DNA from: a virus
DNA: 44,959 nucleotides
Virus record (IMG/VR): IMGVR_UViG_3300035136_000094
Location: 1 to 44,959 of that record
Direction: 5' to 3' (one strand)
The notes beneath the pieces are model-generated. The model searched no databases. It was not told where the DNA came from and saw only the letters and a program-made list of their open reading frames with translations. Below are positions 16,259 through 22,390 of this stretch, in pieces. How positions within the stretch are numbered: the stretch's first letter is position 1; each line of letters opens with the position of its first letter. The translations under genes and the position numbers were made by a program.

Positions 16259-16370
16259 TTAACACGATCTGCCGCCTTCCTGGTTCATCGCGCCACTTGG
16301 CGCTCCACAGGCGTTTATGGTCCCACGCGTAGCGTGTGACATTGTCTCCCAATGCCTTTGGGCGACCTTT
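16259..16370 (-). pseudogene. Decayed TnpB C-terminal tail
   Basis: One frame reads VAQRHWETMSHATRG, then TINACGAPSGAMNQEGG and RSC-stop. It matches the end of the complete TnpB tail in this window (LERINACGAANAAMRQEV) in the order INACG, A-P/A, AM, QE. There is no RuvC or zinc-finger sequence before it. It is the coding face of the RNA element listed at the same place. Confidence 0.6.
16279..16370 (-). ncRNA. Free-standing omega-RNA-like element (copy B)
   Basis: It lies in a 200-base gap between the 146-aa and 164-aa genes. The 33-nt core (16279-16311) has outer helix CCTG/CAGG and inner hairpin GCGCCA-AG-TGGCGC. Upstream come GGTC...GACC, GCC-CAAA-GGC, ATTG-GGAGA-CAAT and CACGC-TAC-GCGTG pairings. 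The core has the same length, helix positions and TGGA/ATGA linkers as the genuine tnpB 3' end, with compensatory changes in both helices. Known: the 3' end of tnpB and the element's right end form the guide RNA scaffold. Inference: a stand-alone reRNA that could be used in trans. The rest of the gap (16205-16278) holds no gene that I can see. Confidence 0.6.
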
Positions 16371-16374
16371 ATGA

Positions 16375-16403
16375 ACTTTAAAAAGAACAACACCTATTAC
16401 CAA
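16375..16403 (-). promoter_or_regulatory. Candidate promoter for omega-RNA copy B
   Basis: Minus-strand TTGGTA (16398-16403) and TAAAGT (16375-16380) are spaced by exactly 17 bases, with four of six consensus matches in each box. The predicted start, near 16368, falls directly at the first base of the GGTCGCC helix of the RNA element. The match is moderate, and the -35 overlaps the stop region of the upstream gene. Confidence 0.4.
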
Positions 16404-16404
16404 T

Positions 16405-16845
16405 TTACCCTACACGTTTTATGAGATTCAAGCTTCCGCCATTATTGATTTGTAAAACATCAGAGGCAACTGGTGTACCCAGAAACTGCACCAATGAATA
16501 TCCACCAGGACCGATTACGGGCTGGATCGATGATAGTCGGCCGTCAACCCCCAGGAAATACACCGTCCGTACAATATCCAATCCTGTGAAAATTTCACAC
16601 AATCCGTACATTTGGATCACCCCCACCGTGGGGGTCACCTTGGAAACCAATACGCCAATCGCTGGCATTTTGCCGATATCCTGTGGATCTGCTCTCTGAA
16701 CACGCAATTTTCCGTTTACAACTTCACCACGTTTACATACCCAATCTCCAACCGTATCCGTGGAGAGACAAGCAACCTCCTTGTACTGTCGAAGGTACCG
16801 GAGGTCAGCCCTTGGGATCGTAAGTGGGTTGACTAAGCTTGGCAT
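16405..16845 (-). CDS. Small virion protein, free-standing copy of a fibre C-terminal domain
   Basis: The 146 residues carry GEVVNGKLRVQ, PAIGVLVSKV, QMYGLCEIFTGLD and YFLGVDGRLSS, then GYSLVQFLGTPVASDVLQI. The order and spacing of these strands match the last ~100 residues of the 566-aa fibre. It is therefore a beta-rich decoration or fibre-tip domain made as its own protein. The ribosome site (AGTAGGG) is moderate. It follows the holin and one-TM genes, so lysis and fibre genes are interleaved here. The exact place in the virion is unknown. Confidence 0.72.
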   Translation of the reverse strand: MPSLVNPLTIPRADLRYLRQYKEVACLSTDTVGDWVCKRGEVVNGKLRVQRADPQDIGKMPAIGVLVSKVTPTVGVIQMYGLCEIFTGLDIVRTVYFLGVDGRLSSIQPVIGPGGYSLVQFLGTPVASDVLQINNGGSLNLIKRVG

Positions 16846-16860
16846 GGGCCCTACTTTGGG

Positions 16861-17205
16861 TTAAAGATTTTGTTCAAGGTAAAAAGCGAGCTTATCCAAA
16901 CGGGCCTTTTTATCTTTATCCCGACGGATTTCCTGAAGCTCCTTCCGTTTGGCCGCAGACTGTTCTTTGATGATCGCGTGATCCACCTTTACATCAACGA
17001 GAGCCTGGTCGATTCTTTCGCGCGCATTCATTGAAAAGCTTGGTGTCTTCTCCGACAGAGCATCATCAAGCTCAATCTCATTGGCCTCATCTTTGCGTCT
17101 CAGAATTACGATTGCCACAATAACAACGGCAAGTAGGATGGCCCACCAAGCAATTCTGAGAAAACCCCAGACCATCCGAAATCTTGTTTTTAACTTCTCA
17201 GACAT
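16861..17205 (-). CDS. One-TM coiled-coil protein, possible inner-membrane spanin or antiholin
   Basis: A frame open further upstream overlaps the preceding gene heavily and lacks a ribosome site; ATG at 17205 (MSEKLKTRFRMVWGF), eight bases inside the holin gene's end and after GGAACCAGAGG, is preferred. A basic N-terminus is followed by a strong membrane helix (about 14-35, LRIAWWAILLAVVIVAIVILRR) and a charged helical domain to the end. Next to a holin candidate, this N-in/C-out single-TM coiled coil fits an i-spanin (Rz-like) or a holin antagonist. No outer-membrane lipoprotein partner is embedded in it; the lipoprotein encoded at 6.4-6.9 kb could be separate. Confidence 0.7.
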   Translation of the reverse strand: MSEKLKTRFRMVWGFLRIAWWAILLAVVIVAIVILRRKDEANEIELDDALSEKTPSFSMNARERIDQALVDVKVDHAIIKEQSAAKRKELQEIRRDKDKKARLDKLAFYLEQNL

Positions 17206-17542
17206 CCTCTGGTTCCTCCGATTTGGCCTTTCGGCTGGCCTTGCTCCCCAGAAACATCTTGATCTTATCCCCAAGAGCCTCACGCAAAACCCCATATAGA
17301 CTGGAAGACAAGGACCCGGCAATGCCGCCAATGACGCAACTCTGAACCATGTCTGTCATAGGGCGAAGCTGTGGAATCATGGCAATGCCAGCCCCCAACG
17401 AAACCGGAAGAAGTCGCAAGACCACTTTCCATACCTTATGGTTTTCGATATGATTCGGCAAAATTTGACGGATCATCCATATGATTGTCCCCACTGCCAA
17501 AAGGACCAGGATCGTATTGGTGTTGATGATTGCATCGATCAT
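17198..17542 (-). CDS. Holin candidate, 114 aa
   Basis: There are about three hydrophobic segments: 7-27 (NTILVLLAVGTIIWMIRQI), 42-58 (LLPVSLGAGIAMIPQL) and 68-88 (VQSCVIGGIAGSLSSSLYGV). A short basic/acidic C-terminal tail (KASRKAKSEEPEDV) follows. Size, membrane content and charged tail fit a class I-type phage holin, which permeabilises the inner membrane at a programmed time. No endolysin gene is visible nearby. Start overlaps the upstream stop as ATGA and the stop overlaps the next start, so all three genes are coupled. A simple membrane protein of other role cannot be excluded. Confidence 0.68.
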   Translation of the reverse strand: MIDAIINTNTILVLLAVGTIIWMIRQILPNHIENHKVWKVVLRLLPVSLGAGIAMIPQLRPMTDMVQSCVIGGIAGSLSSSLYGVLREALGDKIKMFLGSKASRKAKSEEPEDV

Positions 17543-17742
17543 TTTACATTTCCTTCCTGAAAACTTCTTTCTACGTCTTCGATTATACTACGAAACTTTT
17601 CAGTTAAAAGCTGAGCACCACTTTTTCCTTCCCGAGCGCCTGCACGCGTAAGCAATGCGAAAATCCCTTTTGGAACAGCCATAGGAATCAGAATCACATT
17701 ACTCTTGGGTTGACCATCATTGTCATCCAGGGTGAACTTCAT
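17539..17742 (-). CDS. Unassigned small protein, 67 aa
   Basis: Begins MKFTLDDNDGQPKSN, then has a hydrophobic strand (VILIPMAVPKGIFALLT) and a C-terminal charged helix (LLTEKFRSIIEDVERSF). The central hydrophobic stretch has a proline and is too short for a confident membrane helix. ATGA overlaps join it to the CIS-tube-like gene before and the holin candidate after. Family unknown; it may be a lysis regulator or a small tail protein by position. Confidence 0.7.
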   Translation of the reverse strand: MKFTLDDNDGQPKSNVILIPMAVPKGIFALLTRAGAREGKSGAQLLTEKFRSIIEDVERSFQEGNVK

Positions 17743-18428
17743 GATTTCCTCTTGTACAAGTTCGCCAAATCAGCGAAATCAACAGCACTGTATGGGTAAA
17801 TCTTTCCGGCGATTTGGATCGTCTCAGAACAACTAATCGCAATGCTGGCAAAACGCGTCTTCCCACTCTGAAACCAATTCATTCGCGTTGTATCAACTGA
17901 ATTTACAGTAACATAAATTCCACTGCCACCATTATTAAACAATAAATCAAATTGACGCGGAGAATTACTAGCAAAAGAAGATTCTGTTTTCAAATTTCCA
18001 CCAAGGTAATTATTCGGTGCAAAAAGCCATACCACTGGAGGTGCATGAGCCACCTCACTGTCCCCAACTGCCTGATAAGTAGGCAAGGTCAACATGTTCA
18101 ACCAGGCAATAGCCGCCTCCACGTTGACATTGAATTTGTCCTCTTTCACCTTACCATCCATATCTGTGGAAAACACCACTGTAAAGTTGATGGTATGCTC
18201 CCCTCCACCCGTCCATTGACGGAGAGGCACCGGGAGCCCAGATATCGATTTTCCAGACCAGTTCGACGTTCTGCTCGTCTGAATACTCTCTGGCCAATAT
18301 TGTAGCACCTTGGCGCCACCATAATCATCATTCTCTGCCCCACTGTCATCAATAGGCATCACGATGAATTCAGCAGGCTTCTGAAAACCAATAAAAGGAC
18401 CTTCTAATGCTCCAAATGTACCAGCCAT
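17739..18428 (-). CDS. CIS-tube N-terminal-like protein (spike/hub adaptor)
   Basis: Residues 20-120 show the pattern of the contractile-injection-system tube N-terminal family: AEFIVMPIDD, YWPESIQTSRTSNWSGK, RQWTGGGEHTINFTVVFST and VEAAIAWLNMLTLP. They continue with HAPPVVWLFAPNNYLGG, TVNSVDTTRMNWFQSGKTRFASIAISC. The family (Afp7-type, often with LysM) sits between tube and hub in these machines. What is unusual is its place among fibre and lysis genes, some 13 kb downstream of the LysM and hub genes. I see no LysM domain in it. Function as hub-tube adaptor is inference; the domain match is by pattern only. Confidence 0.55.
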   Translation of the reverse strand: MAGTFGALEGPFIGFQKPAEFIVMPIDDSGAENDDYGGAKVLQYWPESIQTSRTSNWSGKSISGLPVPLRQWTGGGEHTINFTVVFSTDMDGKVKEDKFNVNVEAAIAWLNMLTLPTYQAVGDSEVAHAPPVVWLFAPNNYLGGNLKTESSFASNSPRQFDLLFNNGGSGIYVTVNSVDTTRMNWFQSGKTRFASIAISCSETIQIAGKIYPYSAVDFADLANLYKRKS

Positions 18429-18430
18429 TA

Positions 18431-20335
18431 CTAAAACTCTGAAACTATTCGTGCGAAAGTACCACCAAAACCAAATGATACCTCTATAATCTTCGTGTCA
18501 CCATTACTGAAACTTATCGGTATAGTTGTTCCTGTCTCCCAATTCCATGCAACTGGAAAACCATCCATTGTATAAGATCCAGATGAACTAACATATAACC
18601 TAATTATCTTACCATTATCATTATTACTAACCGTAATGCTTGTTATATTTTCACCTAAATATAATGAATAATTATTGGATAAATCAGCATCAATAGATAA
18701 TACACCAGATGATGACGCGACAGTTTTAGGAATATTGAATAGTGACCCTGTTATCTCTAGACCCTCAGATGGATACATTGATATTTTGCTATTTGAGTAT
18801 ATGCTTGCATAAGAATCACCTCTTATGTTTATTCCTGTACCTTGGGAATTTATTGTACTATGCCACGGTGAAAGTGTATAAAAATCATTTGTTACATACC
18901 CCATATATGTTCCCGATGACATATTATGTGCAAATGCAGAGAAGAAACCACCATTCCTGATTCCAAGTATAGATACATCAGAAGTTTCAAGAATTGATGA
19001 TCTTATTTGGCCTGTTCCGGCATCCCAAAATCCACCCTGTAGAATAAAATATGTTTTTACACCCATATATATAGATACGGTATCTTCTGATACCAAATTA
19101 TTCGAAAATATACCACCACTTCTATACAGTAATACATATTCATCAGTAGGTATGGTTTGCGTATCTATCCTTGTGTCATTTATGTGACTCAACAATGTTT
19201 GCAAGGCATCCTGTATCGTACCTGAAGATAATGTCCATCTGTCATTTGCGTTACCTTCTTTTTTTGATAAAATATCTTCTGCATGAATTGCACTGTTTGA
19301 CACAGCAAATCCAAGTGATGATAAATAGTTTTCACCGTCACTTATATTTATTCGCCTGGAATGAACACAAGCAACAGTATCATTATCAATCGATCCTGAA
19401 CTAACAGATAAGTATACCCATGGGTTTGTATAGAAACCAAAACTGTCAGCATGAGTCGATGGGACAATGATTGTAATATCATTACTTGTTTTTAGAAAAT
19501 CAACAGATACTATTGCACCATCAGAATTTACGTATGGACTATTACTATATACATCTTGAACAATTTTAATGAATGATTTAACGGATGAACTTATTGTGCT
19601 TTTTCCAATATAAATATCACCGATTAACTGAAATTTAATATTCGATGATATTGTTACACTTGACACGTGTCCAACTGATTTTTTATGCGATGACATATAT
19701 GATGACGTGATGAATCTATTGGATGCACTAGGTGAACCAGGATCACCAACTAACGCATCTTTTTCATCAGAACTTGGAATTCTGTATGCAGAAACATTAT
19801 CTAAGAGCCCAAACTCTCTATCTGTGCTAAGCACCGATCCAGATGTGACCCGTTCTGGATATGGTTTAGGTGCCGACCCAGCCAAGGGGGTAATGGTAGC
19901 CTGATTTAGTCCTGTGTCAGAAGCATGCAAGGTTACCTGGCAAAAAACCAATTCGTCTTTCCCAACAAGGTGCTTATCAAGGGGAAGTACATCTGTCATA
20001 AAAAACTCACACGTTGTCGCTGAACCTGTCGTGTACGTGATCCGTAGGCCAACATACCAGTCTTTCTGGGTAGCCACGGGAAACAAAGAGCTGCAATCGA
20101 TCTCAGTTGCATCAGGATCGCGAAGGATCATCCCAAATCCATTTGCGGTATCCTGCACAACATATTTTCCAGCTGCAATACGTAGGGTCGTGGTCGTGGA
20201 ATAGTCGACATCGCCACCCTCGTACAGGCCAGGGGGGATCACGCTCATTTGGCGATTGATCCCACGGCTGACATAGGTCTCTTCCCAGCGGGTACTGACT
20301 TTCTCGTTGGAAACACTTTGTGTCAATTCAGCCAT
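18431..20335 (-). CDS. Tail fibre protein, 634 aa, mosaic
   Basis: The N-terminal ~160 residues (GINRQMSVIPPGLYEGGDV, VQDTANGFGMIL, LVGKDELVFCQVTLH, APKPYPERV) resemble the anchor domain of phage fibres and use balanced base composition. From about residue 160 (STDREFGLLDN) onward the DNA becomes strongly A/T-rich. The shaft (200-540) is a long Ser/Asn/Asp-rich beta structure without clean repeats. The last ~95 residues (GVLSIDADLSNNYSLYLGE..., WNWETGTTIPISFSNGD) match the C-terminus of the 735-aa fibre. It most likely is a receptor-binding fibre. Confidence 0.85.
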   Translation of the reverse strand: MAELTQSVSNEKVSTRWEETYVSRGINRQMSVIPPGLYEGGDVDYSTTTTLRIAAGKYVVQDTANGFGMILRDPDATEIDCSSLFPVATQKDWYVGLRITYTTGSATTCEFFMTDVLPLDKHLVGKDELVFCQVTLHASDTGLNQATITPLAGSAPKPYPERVTSGSVLSTDREFGLLDNVSAYRIPSSDEKDALVGDPGSPSASNRFITSSYMSSHKKSVGHVSSVTISSNIKFQLIGDIYIGKSTISSSVKSFIKIVQDVYSNSPYVNSDGAIVSVDFLKTSNDITIIVPSTHADSFGFYTNPWVYLSVSSGSIDNDTVACVHSRRINISDGENYLSSLGFAVSNSAIHAEDILSKKEGNANDRWTLSSGTIQDALQTLLSHINDTRIDTQTIPTDEYVLLYRSGGIFSNNLVSEDTVSIYMGVKTYFILQGGFWDAGTGQIRSSILETSDVSILGIRNGGFFSAFAHNMSSGTYMGYVTNDFYTLSPWHSTINSQGTGINIRGDSYASIYSNSKISMYPSEGLEITGSLFNIPKTVASSSGVLSIDADLSNNYSLYLGENITSITVSNNDNGKIIRLYVSSSGSYTMDGFPVAWNWETGTTIPISFSNGDTKIIEVSFGFGGTFARIVSEF

Positions 20336-20344
20336 GACAACTCC

Positions 20345-21343
20345 TTAGAAAATGAAATCAAAGGTGTGGACGATTTCCAATGGCGCCACTTTCCTTTGCT
20401 TATCAAAAGTGAAATAGGCGATCAAGACATCATTGCTGTCAAAAATACCGCCCTCGAAATAATATGGCGTTCCACCATAGGAACTACCCCTACCATCATC
20501 GATACCCTCAACCGCCTGCAATTTCATTTTGCACCGAACGGTTGCGTATCCAGTCCCTCTCACGATGACTTCCGTGTCCACATCGGCCCCAAAGCTCTTC
20601 GTGAAAGTAAAAAGCTCGGGGTTCCCGTCAGAAGCCAATGGGGATCCAATCGCCTCAATATCCGTGTAGGCAACCCCGACGGATGCATCTTTTCGACGAT
20701 CATGGTATTTGAAACGCACACGAACCACGTTGCCAGCACCAACAGGATCATCAAACGTGACATCCAGAGCCCCTGTCTTATAGTTGATTGTCCCTGTCCC
20801 GTCGCCGGTCAGCCCCCCCTCTCCAGTGGTATCCGTGACTGACTGCACCACAGTCGAAATGCCCGTTATCTCCTCAACCACCAAAGGATAATGCGTCGAG
20901 TCATCAGAAGGACCAATTGCAACGGGTAAACGAGTGACATAGATGAGCCCATCAGCAGTATCAACGGGAATGGTCTCGTTAAATTTTATGAACGTATTTC
21001 CACCAGACTCTGTTGCACCTCCACTGTCCACAGTATAGGCCCCATCGTTACCTGATGAGTTTTCAATTCGTACCAGTACATCTCCTGGGAAAAAATCCGC
21101 ATACTCACCGGAGATCTCAACCTCATTGGTCACAAGGTTGATGTCGATGATGGCAAAATCACCGCCACTGATCGTGTGAGTATAGTTATCTTCCGCCCCA
21201 GAAGCAGAAGCATCAATGACTTCGGTTACCTCAGGAGAAAGAATGAATCCGCCCTCACCAATCTTGAAGTAAGAAATTTGAGCCTGAAGCATATTCGCAA
21301 TCGCATCCAAACCAACTGTTGTTTTCACACCTGAACCACTCAT
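20345..21343 (-). CDS. Tail/baseplate-periphery structural protein, 332 aa
   Basis: The N-terminus (GLDAIANMLQAQISYFKIGEGGF) resembles the amphipathic helix and FKIGEGGF strand at the start of several phage tail-collar proteins. A central module (about 173-215, GLTGDGTGTINYKTGALDVTF) is shared with the sheath insertion and the 183-aa protein. The rest is beta-rich, ending in EIVHTFDFIF. It has no membrane segment. It precedes the mosaic fibre gene by nine bases and probably attaches fibres to the baseplate. Confidence 0.78.
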   Translation of the reverse strand: MSGSGVKTTVGLDAIANMLQAQISYFKIGEGGFILSPEVTEVIDASASGAEDNYTHTISGGDFAIIDINLVTNEVEISGEYADFFPGDVLVRIENSSGNDGAYTVDSGGATESGGNTFIKFNETIPVDTADGLIYVTRLPVAIGPSDDSTHYPLVVEEITGISTVVQSVTDTTGEGGLTGDGTGTINYKTGALDVTFDDPVGAGNVVRVRFKYHDRRKDASVGVAYTDIEAIGSPLASDGNPELFTFTKSFGADVDTEVIVRGTGYATVRCKMKLQAVEGIDDGRGSSYGGTPYYFEGGIFDSNDVLIAYFTFDKQRKVAPLEIVHTFDFIF

Positions 21344-21353
21344 AAATCACTCC

Positions 21354-21905
21354 TCACCATGAAGTATCATCCAGGGCAACATGTAACCCAGGTGTATCCA
21401 ATGGTTCTGTATCACCTTCAATCACATCGAAACGATACACAATATTTACACCGTACATTTCTTCGAGAAGCTCTCCGAGGATCTCCACATGGACAGGCAG
21501 AATGTCCCTCTCTATTTTTGTAAAGAGACGAGTGAAAGCATCCTGTATCGTGAACTGATCGGAACCAGAAATCTGGTTTGGCGTCACCGAAAGACGAACA
21601 TAAGAAGTTAAACATTTACCGCATCCACCCATTACGCATCCACCCTCAACCGGATCATAGTCGGCAAGAACAGGAGTCCCTGTCGTCGGATTTGGACCGT
21701 AAAAATCAAAAGCCATCCATCCTGTGTCGTAATCTATGATGCCAATACCATCTCCGGATATGACACCATTGCTATTATCCGTCAACTCTTTATCATTAAC
21801 ACCATCACGGCACAAAATAACAAGTGTCCCAGGAGTAATAGGTGCACATTTCAGCTGTATTAAGTACGAACCGTTTCCGGTTTCAAAACTCCACGTAAAT
21901 GGCAT
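21354..21905 (-). CDS. Tail/baseplate structural protein with Cys cluster, 183 aa
   Basis: Residues 1-60 form a beta domain with ISGDGIGIIDYDTGWMAFDFYG, the same module seen in the 332-aa protein and the sheath. A GGCVMGGCGKC cluster (about 89-99), preceded by Cys near positions 19 and 32, could bind metal or form disulphides. A following segment (SVTPNQISGSDQFTIQDAF...) and a helix (RDILPVHVEILGELLEEMYG) complete the chain. Between two other small structural genes, it is probably a baseplate rim or fibre-socket protein. Confidence 0.78.
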   Translation of the reverse strand: MPFTWSFETGNGSYLIQLKCAPITPGTLVILCRDGVNDKELTDNSNGVISGDGIGIIDYDTGWMAFDFYGPNPTTGTPVLADYDPVEGGCVMGGCGKCLTSYVRLSVTPNQISGSDQFTIQDAFTRLFTKIERDILPVHVEILGELLEEMYGVNIVYRFDVIEGDTEPLDTPGLHVALDDTSW

Positions 21906-21910
21906 TTATT

Positions 21911-22345
21911 TTACCATGTCACAGGCAACTCTTTCGTTGCCTCGTTTCCAAACTGATCCGTTGCTGTCACTCGAATCACCACTTCTATATTTTCATCCCA
22001 TGGAATATTTTTTTCAATTTTTATGATAGTTTTCTGAGGATCTGATTGGTGAAAATCAACATAACTATCAGGGGCATTATATGGTGATACAAAATTACCA
22101 TTGGTGTATGCATCCACAAAAGCACCTCCATTCTCGCTTACTTCTACTCGAATGTTCTGTATACGACTGGAAAAACAGTAAATTTCAGTCTTCGCCGCAA
22201 CAAAAAGGATTGAAATTTCAGTGCTTCCGTCACCTGGATTCGATTCATTAAATCTTGGTTCAATATCAGTTTTTACACCACCAAAATTAGAACGACCAAA
22301 CGGTTGATGACCCCAACCACCATTATCACCTGTAATAATACTCAT
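21911..22345 (-). CDS. Small structural protein with GHxPFGR motif, 144 aa
   Basis: MSIITGDNGGWGHQPFGRSNFGG is a glycine/aromatic motif that also opens the gpI-like protein (GFGHGSFGEDPFGRTDW). The remaining residues are an Ig-like beta-sandwich (TEISILFVAAKTEIY, IRVEVSENGGAFVDA, IEVVIRVTATDQFGNE). The motif is common in baseplate-periphery proteins of large phages. The 45-base gap before it (22346-22390) holds no gene or hairpin that I see. Confidence 0.78.
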   Translation of the reverse strand: MSIITGDNGGWGHQPFGRSNFGGVKTDIEPRFNESNPGDGSTEISILFVAAKTEIYCFSSRIQNIRVEVSENGGAFVDAYTNGNFVSPYNAPDSYVDFHQSDPQKTIIKIEKNIPWDENIEVVIRVTATDQFGNEATKELPVTW

Positions 22346-22390
22346 ATGTCTCTCTCATTCCAAAATGTAGTGTAAATAGTAATATATCAA

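Noticed and set aside
17206-17331. N-terminal extension of the one-TM protein (MAALPGPCLP...).
   Set aside because: It overlaps the holin gene by over 100 bases and lacks a ribosome site; the internal ATG at 17205 is better.
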